Source: Ensifer aridi (lineage in GTDB: Bacteria; Pseudomonadota; Alphaproteobacteria; Rhizobiales; Rhizobiaceae). From it: a stretch of 64,000 nt of DNA. Numbering within the stretch: the stretch's first letter is position 1; each line of letters starts with the position of its first letter. Under the pieces are notes generated by a model. That model saw only the letters and a list, made by a program, of their open reading frames with translations, searched no databases and had not been told where the DNA came from. This document shows, piece after piece, positions 17,377 through 27,215 of this stretch. The DNA lies in the NCBI RefSeq assembly GCF_002078505.1, contig NZ_LUAV01000012.1, positions 187,177 through 251,176 of the forward strand. Reading direction: 5' to 3'. The translations under genes were made by a program, and so were the position numbers.

Positions 17377-18285
17377 ATGGCATTCACGCTCCGGCAATTG
17401 CAATATTTCGTCGCCGTCGCCGAACAGGGCTCGGTCACCCGCGCGGCGCAGAACCTTTCGATCTCGCAGTCGTCGATCACCGAAGCGATCAAGGAGCTCG
17501 AAACCGATCTCGGCGTCGAGCTCTTCGACCGCCATCCGCGCGGCCTGTCGATCACCCATAACGGGCACCAATTCCTGCGCCATGCCACAAAAATCCTCGC
17601 CGACGTTTCCGACGCGCGAAGGAGCTTTGCCGACAGCCGCGAGGAACGCGGCGGCAGGCTCAATCTCGGCGTTACCTCGCTCGTCGCCGGCTATGTGCTC
17701 TCCGACCTGCTTGCCCGCTATCGCCGCGCCTGCCCCGGTGTCGAGGTGAGCGCCATCGAGGACAACGGCTCCTATCTCGAACATCTGCTGATCGGCGGCG
17801 AACTCGACGTCGCTGTCATGGTGATTTCCAACCTGCGCGACCGCATGGCGCTGCAGGCGGAAATCCTCGAAACCTCGCCCTACCGCCTCTGGCTGCCGAT
17901 CGGCCATCCGCTCGTCGCCGCCGATATCATCTCGGTCGAGGACATCGCCAAGGAGCCCCTGATCATGCTGACGGTGGACGAGATCGAAGAGAACACCGGC
18001 AAGCTTTTGACGGCCCTCGGTGCGCGCCCGCATGTCGCTTTCCGCACCCGCTCGGTCGAGGCGGTCAGAAGCCTGGTCGCGACCGGGGCTGGCATCGCGC
18101 TTTTGCCCGACCTCGTCTACCGGCCCTGGTCGCTCGAAGGCGACCGGATCGAGAGCCGCGACGTCTCCGGCGCACTGCCGGTCGTGCAGGTCGGCATGGT
18201 CTGGCGCAAAGGTTCGAGCCTGCCGCAATCGGCGCGCGATTTCGTCGGCATTGCCGAAGCCTTGCGTAGCGCCCGCCCGCGATGA
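17377..18285 (+). CDS. LysR-family transcriptional regulator
   Basis: 302 residues. The N-terminal winged HTH (RQLQYFVAVAEQGSVTRAAQ, then SQSSITEAIKELE) is followed by a LysR substrate-binding domain. The start at 17377 gives the canonical MAFTLRQLQYF. It is divergent from an HSL-type hydrolase and lies just before the polyamine transporter operon in the same orientation. A T-N11-A inverted repeat sits between it and that operon. It may therefore regulate either side; its inducer is unknown. Confidence 0.9.
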   Translation: MAFTLRQLQYFVAVAEQGSVTRAAQNLSISQSSITEAIKELETDLGVELFDRHPRGLSITHNGHQFLRHATKILADVSDARRSFADSREERGGRLNLGVTSLVAGYVLSDLLARYRRACPGVEVSAIEDNGSYLEHLLIGGELDVAVMVISNLRDRMALQAEILETSPYRLWLPIGHPLVAADIISVEDIAKEPLIMLTVDEIEENTGKLLTALGARPHVAFRTRSVEAVRSLVATGAGIALLPDLVYRPWSLEGDRIESRDVSGALPVVQVGMVWRKGSSLPQSARDFVGIAEALRSARPR

Positions 18286-18304
18286 GACTCACGTGTTAGA
18301 GAGG

Positions 18305-18359
18305 CGCGAAATGCGAGCGGAAACCCGCTCATTTCGCGTCGATATCGGAAATACCGATA
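18305..18359. promoter_or_regulatory. hairpin followed by a LysR-type T-N11-A box upstream of the polyamine operon
   Basis: A strong hairpin (CGCGAAAT-gc-GAGCGG-aaac-CCGCTC-ATTTCGCG, 18305-18338) lies just after the lysR gene. It is followed by TATCGG-aaata-CCGATA (18343-18359), which fits T-N11-A. The latter is 103 bp upstream of the binding-protein start. The hairpin has no U-run, so it is not an obvious intrinsic terminator. Confidence 0.5.
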
Positions 18360-18461
18360 GCGACATTCTGATTAATGAATTTGCGAATACGGAGAAATAG
18401 AGGCACGCTTCACCTCGGGAACAAAGCCGCCGAACGCGGCATGAAACTGGGGAGACTTCCG

Positions 18462-19622
18462 ATGAAGCAGACGTTGAAATCCTGCACGGCGCTCACGCTT
18501 TCTCTGGGCCTCGTAGCGCCGGCCTTCGCGCAGGAGCCGCTGAAGGAACTCGGCAAGGGGGAAGGCGAACTCTCGATCGTCGCCTGGCCCGGCTATATCG
18601 AACGAGGCGAGACTGACAAGAACTACGACTGGGTCACCGAATTCGAGAAGAAGACGGGCTGCAAGATCAGCGTGAAGACCGCCGCCACTTCCGACGAGAT
18701 GGTCGCGCTGATGAACGAAGGCGGGTTCGACCTCGTCACCGCCTCGGGCGATGCCTCGCTTCGTCTCGTCGCCGGCAAGCGCGTGCAGCCGATCAACACC
18801 GACCTCATCCCGAGCTGGAAGACGATCGACGAGCGCATGCAGAATGCGCCGTGGCATACCGTCAACGGCGTCCATTACGGCACACCTTACGTCTGGGGCC
18901 CGAACGTCCTGATGTACAACACGGAAGTCTTCAAGGGTGAGGCGCCGAAGAGCTGGAAGGTCGTTTTCGAGGAAACGACGCTCCCCGACGGCAAGTCCAA
19001 CAAGGGCCGCATCCAGGCCTATGACGGTCCGATTCATGTCGCCGATGCCGCCAACTACCTGATGGCGCACAAGCCCGAGCTCGGCATCAAGGATCCCTAT
19101 GAGCTCAACGAGGACCAGTACAAGGCCGCCCTCGATCTGCTCCGCACCCAACGCACGCTCGTCGGACGCTATTGGCACGACGCGATGATCCAGATCGACG
19201 ACTTCAAGAACGAGGGCGTCGTCGCCTCCGGCTCATGGCCCTTCCAGGTCAACCTGATGAAGGCCGAGAAGCTGCCGATCGCCTCGGTCATTCCGGAAGA
19301 AGGAGTAACGGGCTGGGCGGATACGACCATGCTGCATGCGGAAAGCGAGCATCCGAACTGCGCCTATATGTGGATGGAGCACACGCTCTCCCCGAAGGTC
19401 CAGGGCGATGTGTCTGCCTGGTTCGGCGCCAACCCGTCCGTGGGTGCCGCCTGCAAGGGTAACGAGCTCCTGACGGACGAGGGCTGCGCCACCAACGGCT
19501 ACGACGACTTCGAGAAGGTCAAATTCTGGAAGACGCCCGTGTCGAAGTGTGAGAGCCAAGGCGAGTGCGTGCCCTATCACCGCTGGGTCTCCGACTATAT
19601 CGGCGTCATTGGCGGGCGGTAA
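18462..19622 (+). CDS. polyamine (putrescine/spermidine-type) ABC transporter substrate-binding protein
   Basis: 386 residues with a Sec signal peptide (MKQTLKSC, then a hydrophobic run ending APAFAQ). The mature part has the PotD/PotF-like start LSIVAWPGYIERGE. ATG 18462 lies seven bases after GGGGAG; a second ATG at 18441 is upstream of that ribosome site. It is the periplasmic receptor for the ATPase and two permeases that follow. The dehydrogenase at the end of the unit points to putrescine or a related diamine as ligand. The polyamine-type family is clear; the exact ligand is inferred. Confidence 0.9.
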   Translation: MKQTLKSCTALTLSLGLVAPAFAQEPLKELGKGEGELSIVAWPGYIERGETDKNYDWVTEFEKKTGCKISVKTAATSDEMVALMNEGGFDLVTASGDASLRLVAGKRVQPINTDLIPSWKTIDERMQNAPWHTVNGVHYGTPYVWGPNVLMYNTEVFKGEAPKSWKVVFEETTLPDGKSNKGRIQAYDGPIHVADAANYLMAHKPELGIKDPYELNEDQYKAALDLLRTQRTLVGRYWHDAMIQIDDFKNEGVVASGSWPFQVNLMKAEKLPIASVIPEEGVTGWADTTMLHAESEHPNCAYMWMEHTLSPKVQGDVSAWFGANPSVGAACKGNELLTDEGCATNGYDDFEKVKFWKTPVSKCESQGECVPYHRWVSDYIGVIGGR

Positions 19623-19647
19623 GGCGGACGCAACCGCATCGCAAGCA

Positions 19648-19697
19648 TTCGCCCCTCACCCTAACCCTCTCCCCGCCCGCGGGGAGAGGGAACGCCT
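19648..19697. repeat. RIME-like intergenic palindrome
   Basis: A palindrome CCCTCTCCCCG-cccg-CGGGGAGAGGG (19666-19691) preceded by CCCCTCACCCTAA lies in the 187 bp gap between the binding-protein and ATPase genes. Such a hairpin can leave the abundant binding-protein message stable while reducing read-through (inference). Confidence 0.65.
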
Positions 19698-19809
19698 CCG
19701 CCAAAGCTCCCGCATCCCGTGAGGCTTGAGTGAGGCAGCCGCCGCAAGTCTCCAAGCGGGAGAAAGGTGCCGGCAGGCGGATGAGGGGCTAGAATCTCGG
19801 AGTATCCCC

Positions 19810-20808
19810 ATGACCACCGCAGTCCTCTTCGACAATGTTTCCCGCTATTTCGGCGCCGTGCGCGCCGTCGATCGCGTGAATCTCAAGATCGCCGAGGGCG
19901 AGTTCTTCGCAATGCTCGGCCCCTCCGGCTCGGGCAAGACGACCTGCCTCAGGCTGATGGCCGGCTTCGAACAGCCGACCGGGGGTCACATCGAGATCTT
20001 CGGCGAGACCGCGGAGGGCGTGCCGCCTTACCGGCGCAGCGTCAACACCGTGTTCCAGGACTATGCGCTCTTCCCCCATCTCTCCATCCTGGAGAACGTC
20101 GCCTACGGCCTGATGGTCAAGGGGATCGGGCGGGAGGAAAGGCGCAAGGCCGCCGAGGACGCGCTCGCCATGGTCAAGCTGCCGGGCTACGGCACGCGCC
20201 GGCCAGGCCAGCTTTCGGGCGGCCAGCGACAACGCGTGGCGCTTGCCCGCGCGCTCGTCAACAAGCCGAAGGTGCTGCTTCTCGACGAGCCGCTTGGCGC
20301 GCTCGATCTGAAGCTCCGCGAACAGATGCAGGAGGAACTGAAGAGCCTGCAGAGGTCGCTCGGCATCACCTTCGTTTTCGTCACCCACGATCAGGGCGAA
20401 GCGCTGTCGATGGCCGACCGCGTCGCCGTTTTCAACGAAGGCCGCATTCAGCAGCTCGGCAGCCCGGAGGAAGTCTATAACCGGCCAAAGACCCGCTTCG
20501 TCGCCGATTTCGTCGGCTCGTCCAACGTGCTTTCGGCGGATCTCTGCCGGAAGCTGGGCCTGAAGGCGTCCTTTGCAAGCCTCCGGCCGGAGGCGGTCGC
20601 GATCGCGCCGCCGAGCGATGGCGCACTTAGCCTCTCCGGCACCGTTGCTTCCCAGAGTTTTCTCGGCGCGACCAACCGCGTCGTCATCGATGTCGAGGGC
20701 GCCCGCATCGCCGTGGCAAGCCCAGCGGCGCGTGGCGTTCCGCCGATCGGCAGCCCGGTGACCTTGAGTTTCGCCCCGAGCGATCTCCATCCCATGGAGG
20801 ACGCATGA
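19810..20808 (+). CDS. polyamine ABC transporter ATP-binding protein (PotA/PotG type)
   Basis: 332 residues. Walker A GPSGSGKTT, Q-loop region VFQDYALFPHL, signature LSGGQRQRVALARAL and Walker B LLLDEPLGALD are present. The C-terminal TOBE-like segment (from about residue 240) is typical of PotA/MalK-type subunits. The start at 19810 gives MTTAVLFDNVSRYF; upstream in-frame codons run back towards the repeat. It overlaps the first permease gene by four bases. It energises import by the permeases at 20805 and 21745. Confidence 0.92.
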   Translation: MTTAVLFDNVSRYFGAVRAVDRVNLKIAEGEFFAMLGPSGSGKTTCLRLMAGFEQPTGGHIEIFGETAEGVPPYRRSVNTVFQDYALFPHLSILENVAYGLMVKGIGREERRKAAEDALAMVKLPGYGTRRPGQLSGGQRQRVALARALVNKPKVLLLDEPLGALDLKLREQMQEELKSLQRSLGITFVFVTHDQGEALSMADRVAVFNEGRIQQLGSPEEVYNRPKTRFVADFVGSSNVLSADLCRKLGLKASFASLRPEAVAIAPPSDGALSLSGTVASQSFLGATNRVVIDVEGARIAVASPAARGVPPIGSPVTLSFAPSDLHPMEDA

Positions 20809-21755
20809 CCATCGTTGCCGAAAGCATCATCCTTCCGGAGCGCCGCAGCACCGCCGGCCGCCTTTCCGATTTCTTCTGGAGGCACCCGCATGTGCTCCTC
20901 GCCATCCTGCTCGGGCCGCCGCTGCTCTGGCTCGGCCTCGTCTATCTCGGTTCCCTCTTCGCACTGCTCTTGCAGAGTTTCTTCTCGATCGATGAATTCT
21001 CGGGGCTGATCAATTACGAGTTTACGCTCGCCACCTACCGGCAGCTCCTGACTGACGCCAATCTCGACATCATCCTGCGTACCGTCACCATGGCGGCGCT
21101 GGTGACGCTCGTCTCCGCCGTCATCGCCTTTCCGATCGCCTATTACGCCGCCCGCTACGCGCGCGGAAAGTGGAAGGCGTTGTTCTATCTTGCGGTCATG
21201 CTGCCGCTCTGGTCGAGCTATCTCGTCAAGGTCTATGCCTGGAAGCTGATCCTCGCAAAGGAGGGCATTCTCACCTGGTTTTTTGAGAAGCTGAACCTTC
21301 TCTGGCTGCTCGATGCCTGGCTCGCTCTCCCTCTCGTCGGCGGCAACTCGCTCTCGGTCAGCTACACGGGCACCTTCATCGTATTCGTCTATGTCTGGAT
21401 GCCCTTCATGATCCTGCCGATCCAGGCGGCACTGGAACGCGTGCCCCAAAACCTGATCGAGGCTTCCTCGGACCTCGGCGGCACGCCGGCTCAGACCTTC
21501 CGCTACGTGCTCTTCCCGCTGGCGCTGCCGGGCATCGTCGCCGGCTCGATCTTCACCTTCTCGCTGACGCTCGGCGACTACATCATCCCGCAGATCGTCG
21601 GCTCGTCGCGGCTCTTCATCGGCCAGGCCGTCTATGCCCAGCAGGGCACCGCGGGCAATATTCCGCTCGCCGCCGCCTTCACGGTCGTGCCGATCGTCAT
21701 CATGGGCGCCTATCTCTGGATGGCCAAACGCATGGGGGCATTCGATGCGCTCTGA
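20805..21755 (+). CDS. polyamine ABC transporter permease (PotB/PotH type)
   Basis: 316 residues with about six membrane helices, the first near residue 30 ([20 protein letters not shown]). The cytoplasmic EAA loop [20 protein letters not shown] is conserved. It overlaps the ATPase stop (ATGA) and its own end overlaps the second permease by 11 bp, so the block is translated as one unit. It is one half of the inner-membrane channel. Confidence 0.92.
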   Translation: MTIVAESIILPERRSTAGRLSDFFWRHPHVLLAILLGPPLLWLGLVYLGSLFALLLQSFFSIDEFSGLINYEFTLATYRQLLTDANLDIILRTVTMAALVTLVSAVIAFPIAYYAARYARGKWKALFYLAVMLPLWSSYLVKVYAWKLILAKEGILTWFFEKLNLLWLLDAWLALPLVGGNSLSVSYTGTFIVFVYVWMPFMILPIQAALERVPQNLIEASSDLGGTPAQTFRYVLFPLALPGIVAGSIFTFSLTLGDYIIPQIVGSSRLFIGQAVYAQQGTAGNIPLAAAFTVVPIVIMGAYLWMAKRMGAFDAL

Positions 21756-22560
21756 GAAAGCGAACCGCGCCCCTCTCGGCCTGAAGATCGCCGCCGCCGT
21801 CGGCCTTGCCTTCATGCATCTGCCGATCCTGTTGATCTTCCTCTACGCCTTCACGACGGAGGAGAAGAGCTATCAGTTCCCGCCACCCGGACTCACGACG
21901 CAATGGTTCGCGGTCGCCTGGGACCGGCCAGACGTGTGGGCGGCGCTGACGCTCTCGGTCAAGGTCGCCGCAATCGCTACCGCGGCCGCGCTCGTCCTCG
22001 GCACGCTTTGCGCCGCAGCGGTCAGCCAGACCCGCTTCTTCGGTCGCGAGACGGTCTCGCTGCTCGTCATACTCCCAATTGCGCTGCCCGGCATCATCAC
22101 CGGCATCGCGCTGCGCTCCGCCTTCTCGATGGCGGACATTCCGTTCTCTTTCTGGACGATCGTGCTCGGCCACGCGACCTTTTGCATCGTCGTCGTCTAC
22201 AACAATGCGGTCGCGCGCTTCCGCCGGATCTCCGGATCGCTGATCGAAGCTTCGATGGACCTCGGCGCCGATGGCTTTCAGACCTTCCGCTACGTAATCC
22301 TGCCGAATATCGGCACGGCGCTGCTTGCCGGCGGCATGCTCGCCTTCGCTCTTTCCTTCGACGAGGTGATCGTTACGACCTTCACCGCCGGCCAGCAGTC
22401 GACGCTGCCGATCTGGATGCTCGAAGAGCTGATCCGCCCACGCCAACGCCCGGTGACCAATGTCGTCGCCATGGTCGTCGTCATCGTCACCTTCCTGCCG
22501 ATCCTCGGCGCCTATTACCTCACCCGCGACGGCGACCAGATCGCCGGCGCCGGCAAATGA
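21745..22560 (+). CDS. polyamine ABC transporter permease (PotC/PotI type)
   Basis: 271 residues with six predicted helices and the EAA loop [23 protein letters not shown] 21745 gives [12 protein letters not shown] and overlaps the preceding permease. It is the partner of the PotB/PotH-type permease. The aldehyde dehydrogenase gene begins 25 bases after its stop with its own ribosome site, so transport and catabolism are linked. Confidence 0.92.
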   Translation: MRSEKANRAPLGLKIAAAVGLAFMHLPILLIFLYAFTTEEKSYQFPPPGLTTQWFAVAWDRPDVWAALTLSVKVAAIATAAALVLGTLCAAAVSQTRFFGRETVSLLVILPIALPGIITGIALRSAFSMADIPFSFWTIVLGHATFCIVVVYNNAVARFRRISGSLIEASMDLGADGFQTFRYVILPNIGTALLAGGMLAFALSFDEVIVTTFTAGQQSTLPIWMLEELIRPRQRPVTNVVAMVVVIVTFLPILGAYYLTRDGDQIAGAGK

Positions 22561-22585
22561 TTTCGCAATTGAAGGGAGAACAGAC

Positions 22586-24013
22586 ATGGACACCCAACTC
22601 TTGATCGGATCGCGCTTCGAAACCGGAACCGAGGCGGAGGAGAACATCCTGAACCCGAGGACGGGCGCCAAGATCGTCGATCTCGCCGAGGCCTCGCATG
22701 TGCAGATCGACGCCGCCGTTGACGCCGCCGAGCGCGCCTTCATCACCTGGTCGCAGACGACACCGGCGGAACGCTCGGGTTATCTGTTGAAGATTGCCGA
22801 CGCGATCCAGAAGAACGCCGACGACTTCGCCGCGTTGGAAGCGCTGAACTGCGGTAAGCCGATCAACGCCGTGAAGAACGACGAATTGCCGGCGATCATC
22901 GACTGCTGGCGCTTCTTTGCCGGTGCGGTGCGCAACCTGCATGGGCCGACGGCGGGCGAATATCTGCCGGGCCACACCTCGATGATCCGCCGCGATCCGA
23001 TCGGCGTCGTCGGCTCCATCGCGCCCTGGAACTATCCCTTGATGATGATGGCCTGGAAGCTCGCACCGGCGATCGGCGGCGGCAACACCGTCGTCTTTAA
23101 GCCTTCCGAACAGACGCCACTGACGGCATTGAAGCTTGCACGGCTCCTGGCCGATATCCTTCCTGAAGGCGTTGTCAACGTCATCGCCGGCCGCGGCGAG
23201 ACCGTGGGCAACACGCTGATCAACCATCCGAAGGTCGCCATGGTCTCGATCACCGGCGATATCGCCACCGGCAAGAAGGTGCTCACCGCCGCCGCCAAGA
23301 CGGTGAAGCGCACCCATCTCGAACTCGGCGGCAAGGCGCCGGTCATCGTCTATGACGACGCCGATCTCGAAGCCGTCGTCAACGGCATCCGCACCTTCGG
23401 CTACTACAATGCCGGGCAGGACTGCACTGCCGCCTGCCGTGTCTATGCCGGAGCCGGCATCTACGACAAACTCATCGCCGACCTGACCGCCGCCGTCTCG
23501 ACGATCCGCTACAATCTGGAGGACGACACGGAAAACGAGATCGGCCCGCTGATCTCCAAACGTCAGCGCGACCGTGTCGCAAGCTTCGTCGAGAGGGCAT
23601 CGGACCAGAAGCACATCGAGATCACCACTGGTGGCCGCACCGGCAGCGAGCACGGTTTCTTCTTCCAGCCGACGGTCGTCGCCGGTGCGACACAGGAGGA
23701 CGAGATCGTTCGTCGCGAAGTCTTCGGCCCGGTCGTCTCCGTCACCCGCTTCACCGGGAAGGACGATGTCGTCGCCTGGGCCAACGACAGCGACTACGGC
23801 CTCGCCTCTTCCGTCTGGACCAAGGACATCAGCAAGGCGATGAAAGCGGCCTCGCGTCTGCAATATGGTTGCACCTGGATCAACACCCACTTCATGCTGA
23901 CCAACGAGATGCCGCATGGCGGCGTCAAACAGTCGGGCTATGGCAAGGACATGTCCGTCTATGCGCTCGAGGATTACACCGCCGTCCGGCACATCATGAT
24001 CAACCACGGCTGA
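22586..24013 (+). CDS. patD: gamma-aminobutyraldehyde dehydrogenase (PatD type)
   Basis: 475 residues of the NAD-dependent aldehyde dehydrogenase family. It resembles E. coli PatD (YdcW) along its length, with shared [34 protein letters not shown], the active-site stretch [15 protein letters not shown] (catalytic Cys) and [16 protein letters not shown]. It should oxidise 4-aminobutanal from putrescine to GABA. GAAGGGAGAA precedes ATG 22586. It closes the transporter operon and is followed by a strong terminator. Betaine-aldehyde dehydrogenase is the main alternative, but the PatD-like motifs and neighbours favour the polyamine role. Confidence 0.88.
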   Translation: MDTQLLIGSRFETGTEAEENILNPRTGAKIVDLAEASHVQIDAAVDAAERAFITWSQTTPAERSGYLLKIADAIQKNADDFAALEALNCGKPINAVKNDELPAIIDCWRFFAGAVRNLHGPTAGEYLPGHTSMIRRDPIGVVGSIAPWNYPLMMMAWKLAPAIGGGNTVVFKPSEQTPLTALKLARLLADILPEGVVNVIAGRGETVGNTLINHPKVAMVSITGDIATGKKVLTAAAKTVKRTHLELGGKAPVIVYDDADLEAVVNGIRTFGYYNAGQDCTAACRVYAGAGIYDKLIADLTAAVSTIRYNLEDDTENEIGPLISKRQRDRVASFVERASDQKHIEITTGGRTGSEHGFFFQPTVVAGATQEDEIVRREVFGPVVSVTRFTGKDDVVAWANDSDYGLASSVWTKDISKAMKAASRLQYGCTWINTHFMLTNEMPHGGVKQSGYGKDMSVYALEDYTAVRHIMINHG

Positions 24014-24080
24014 CGATCGAGCGACGGCCGTCACCCGCTGCCGCAGCCTGCTCCCCGCACGCCGGGAGAATTCTTTCTTT

Positions 24081-24120
24081 GCCCTCCGATCGTTAGACGC
24101 GATCGGAGGGCTTTTCTTTT
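24081..24120 (+). terminator. rho-independent terminator of the polyamine operon
   Basis: A 12 bp perfect stem GCCCTCCGATCG/CGATCGGAGGGC with a 7-base loop is followed by CTTTTCTTTT. It lies 68 bp after the patD stop and insulates the operon from the iron-regulated unit. Confidence 0.9.
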
Positions 24121-24174
24121 CGCCTCCCCGCCGTCGCCCAAAGCTGTTGCATGTTTCCCACAAATCCAGAAACA

Positions 24175-24189
24175 TGACTCTAAAAGTCA
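24175..24189. promoter_or_regulatory. iron-responsive operator (RirA-type IRO box), site 1
   Basis: TGACTCTAAAAGTCA matches TGA-N9-TCA, the iron-responsive operator bound by RirA in rhizobia. It lies within a perfect inverted repeat CATGACT-ctaaa-AGTCATG, about 85 bp upstream of the receptor's probable ATG. Confidence 0.75.
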
Positions 24190-24217
24190 TGAAAATAACT
24201 TGCACCCATTAAAATCA

Positions 24218-24232
24218 TGAGTGAATAGCTCA
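24218..24232. promoter_or_regulatory. iron-responsive operator (RirA-type IRO box), site 2
   Basis: TGAGTGAATAGCTCA also matches TGA-N9-TCA with a TGAG/CTCA palindrome. It lies 43 bp (about four helical turns) from site 1 and 40 bp from the receptor start. Two such sites ahead of siderophore genes support iron repression. Confidence 0.75.
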
Positions 24233-24271
24233 CCTATTAAATTTCGCTTACCGGTCAGAAAGTTGCATAGC

Positions 24272-26457
24272 ATGCCCCGCGGAAAGTCCCTCCTCCTAAC
24301 ATCCGCTCCGCCCTCGCAGCAACATCGGCCCTCGCCTTCGTCGCCACCGCGCACGCGCAGGAGGCGGATCAGCAGGCCGCCACGAACGGCGATTCCACTA
24401 CTCTCGAAACGCTGGTCGTCAGCGGTGGCAGCGGCGGCGTCATCACCGCGGAAGGCTATGTCGGCATCAGCAGCGCCACCGGTGCGAAGGTCGATACGCC
24501 GTTTCTGGAGACGCCGCAGTCGATCTCATCGGTGACGGAACAGCAATTGAAAGATCGTAATCCGCAGTCGCTGCTTGAGACGCTGGCCTATACGCCGGGC
24601 TCCCGCGTCGGCGCCTATGGCTTCGACCCGCGCTTCGACGCGTTCTTCGTACGCGGCTTCGACGTCACCTATACCGGCGTGTTCCGCGACAACCTCCGAC
24701 AGCCGGGCGCTGGCTCCTCGCTTTTCAAGAACGAGCCTTATGGTTTGGAGGGTGTCTCGATCCTGCGTGGCCCCTCCTCGGCGCTCTATGGCGCAAGCGG
24801 CGCCGGGGGTCTCTATAATCTGATCAGCAAACGCCCGACGGAAGAGACGCTGCGCGAGGTGCAGATCCAGTACGGCAGCCATGAGCGCTACCAGGGTCAG
24901 TTCGACTTCTCCGGTCCCGTGAACGAAACCGATCCCGTCTACTACCGCCTGACGGGCCTTCTCCGCGACGCGGATACCGAGCAGATCGGCGTTCCCGACG
25001 ACCGCGCCTATATCGCGCCTGCCTTCACGTGGAAGCCCGACGAGGACACTAGTCTCACGATTCTCGGTGAATATTCGCGCACCAAGACCGGCGGCACGGC
25101 AGCCTATTACTACGACACCGCGACGGGCAAGGTCACCGACTTCTTTGCCGGTAATCCCGCTTTCAACGACTCGGTGCAGACGCAAGGGCGAGTCGGCTAC
25201 GAGTTCGAGCATCGTTTCAACGATACGTTCACGTTCCGCCAGAACGCTAGGGTTTCGACTCTCAACATCGATGCCGATTGGGCCTTCGCCTACGCTCCGA
25301 ACGCCGCCGATCCCACATTGATCGACCGCAGCGCAGGAACGTTCGATGAGCGATTGACGGCCATCGTGATCGACAACCAGCTCGAGTCGAATTTCGAGAC
25401 CGGCGCCCTCGATCATACGCTGCTGGCCGGCGTCGATTTCACCAAGCTGCGTTGGCGCTCGCTTGATGGCCGCGGCGTGTCGCCGCCGCTCGACACGAAT
25501 GACCCCGATCGTGGCGATCCGGTGGCTGCGATAGATTTTCAAACCCGTGTCGTGCAAGACCAGTGGCAGGTCGGCACCTATCTGCAAGACCAGATCCGCT
25601 ACGACGCCTGGACGCTGACGGTCGGCGGTCGCTACGATTGGGTCTCGACCGACACCGACACAACAAACCTCCTAACCGATACGGTCACCGCAGTCTCTCA
25701 GAAAGACAAGGAATTCTCCGGCCGTATCGGCCTGACCTATGAGACCGACTTCGGCCTTGCGCCCTATATCAGCTACTCGACGGCCTTTGCACCGAATGCC
25801 GGCATCAACCTGGAAACGAACCAGCCCTTCAAGCCGACCGAAAGCACTCAGGAGGAAATCGGCTTCAAATATCTTCTGCCGAACAGCAACACGCTGATCT
25901 CGGCTGCCCTCTTCAATATCGACCAGAAGAACGGGCTCTACTACGAGGTCGTGAGCCTGTCGTCGGGACCTGCGAACATCCAGGTTCAGCGTGGCAAGCT
26001 GCGCTCCCGCGGTTTCGAGCTCGAGGCCACGACAAGCCTCGACAACGGTCTTTCGCTGACCGCCTCTTACGCCTACACCGACATGAAGATTATCCAGGGG
26101 CCGGCAGGGACGGTTGGCAATTATGTATCCTCGGTTCCACGCCACATGGCATCGATTTGGGCCGATTACACTCTGCCGGAAGATGGCCCGGGCGCCGGAC
26201 TCGGGTTCGGCGCAGGCGCTCGCTTCATGGGATCGAGCTACGGCAACGACGAGAATACCCTCCGCAACTCCGCCCGCGTTCTCTTCGACTCTGCTGTCCA
26301 CTACGACTTTGCCGCCTTGGACAAGAAGTATGATGGCCTGCGGCTGCAGGTGAACGCTACGAACCTCTTTGATCGGCGCGAGCCGGTCTGCACGGCCGGC
26401 TTCTGCTACCGAGACCAGGGCCGCACCGTAATCGGCTCGCTGCGTTACAACTGGTGA
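24272..26457 (+). CDS. TonB-dependent ferric-siderophore receptor with a frameshifted signal-peptide region
   Basis: An outer-membrane gated channel for a ferric hydroxamate-type siderophore. The plug begins TPFLETPQSISSV and includes GLEGVSILRGPSSALYGAS; the barrel ends in aromatic GSLRYNW. The frame of the receptor is open from 24271 and encodes a convincing signal-peptide tail (ALAATSALAFVATAHAQ), but it has no ATG, GTG or TTG there. The likely start, ATG 24272 (MPRGKSLLL), is in another frame, so a one-base loss around 24285-24305 is implied. A GTG at 24532 would give 641 residues with no signal or TonB box and should not be exported. Either a recent mutation or a sequencing error explains this. 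FhuF and FhuP-type genes follow. Confidence 0.8.
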
Positions 26458-26461
26458 GGCC

Positions 26462-27214
26462 ATGGCGACGGCGGGGCGCGAAAACATGGTGGAAACCGGC
26501 GGGCCGACGCCCCTGTCGGCCGCCTTTTCCGGCCCGCATGCCTGGTGCAACGAAAAGATGGTGCTGTCGGCGGACCTTGCCGACGGCATTCCGCTGCCCG
26601 AGTTCTTCGCCTCAGGCGCCTTCGATCGTGGGCTTTCGCTCTATGCCGAGACGTCCGGCGCCAGCGATCGTCGCGCAGTCGCCTCCATGTGGTCGCTCTT
26701 TTATTTCTCCGCTCTGACCATTCCTTATGTGGTTGCTCGGGTGCTGGACCATCAGGAACTCCCCGTCGTCTTCGACGACATGACTGTGGCCCTCTCCGCC
26801 GATGGGCTTCCCCGCGCTTTCGGAGTCGCGACAGCCGGTGAATGGCGGGATGCGGGCGAGATTTTCGCGATGATCGGCCCGCTCATGGAGGAGCACCTTT
26901 CCAGAGTGGTGCCCTATCTCAAGGCGACCGGCGGCATATCGCCCAAGCTCGCCTGGAACAATGCCGCCGTTTACATCGATTACGCGCTTCGCACGGCCGG
27001 ACCCGAACCCTTGCATGAGCAGGCGGGCGCCATGGTCGGCTGTCGCGCAATGCCCAATGGCGCGCCCAACCCCTTTTTCGATTGTCTGCGGCACGAAGAG
27101 GAGGCGGACGGGACGCGCGTCTGTCGGCGCAAGATCTGCTGTCTCAGGTACCTCCTGCCGGGAGTCCCGAGCTGCGGCAGCCTGTGCGCCCTTCCCAGCC
27201 AAAGGAACCAATAG
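26462..27214 (+). CDS. fhuF: siderophore-iron reductase FhuF
   Basis: 250 residues. The C-terminus carries the FhuF [2Fe-2S] cysteine cluster as CC-x10-C-x3-C (CCLRYLLPGVPSCGSLC); the last spacing is three residues where the classical pattern has two. FhuF reduces ferric hydroxamate siderophores in the cytoplasm to release Fe(II). The gene starts four bases after the receptor stop, so it is co-transcribed and iron-controlled with it. ATG 26486 is an alternative start. Sinorhizobium hydroxamate loci combine FhuF with a receptor and FhuP in the same way. Confidence 0.88.
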   Translation: MATAGRENMVETGGPTPLSAAFSGPHAWCNEKMVLSADLADGIPLPEFFASGAFDRGLSLYAETSGASDRRAVASMWSLFYFSALTIPYVVARVLDHQELPVVFDDMTVALSADGLPRAFGVATAGEWRDAGEIFAMIGPLMEEHLSRVVPYLKATGGISPKLAWNNAAVYIDYALRTAGPEPLHEQAGAMVGCRAMPNGAPNPFFDCLRHEEEADGTRVCRRKICCLRYLLPGVPSCGSLCALPSQRNQ

Positions 27215-27215
27215 T

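Noticed and set aside
22520..24205. 561-codon minus-strand ORF antisense to patD
   Set aside because: It crosses the operon terminator and the promoter region and matches no family.
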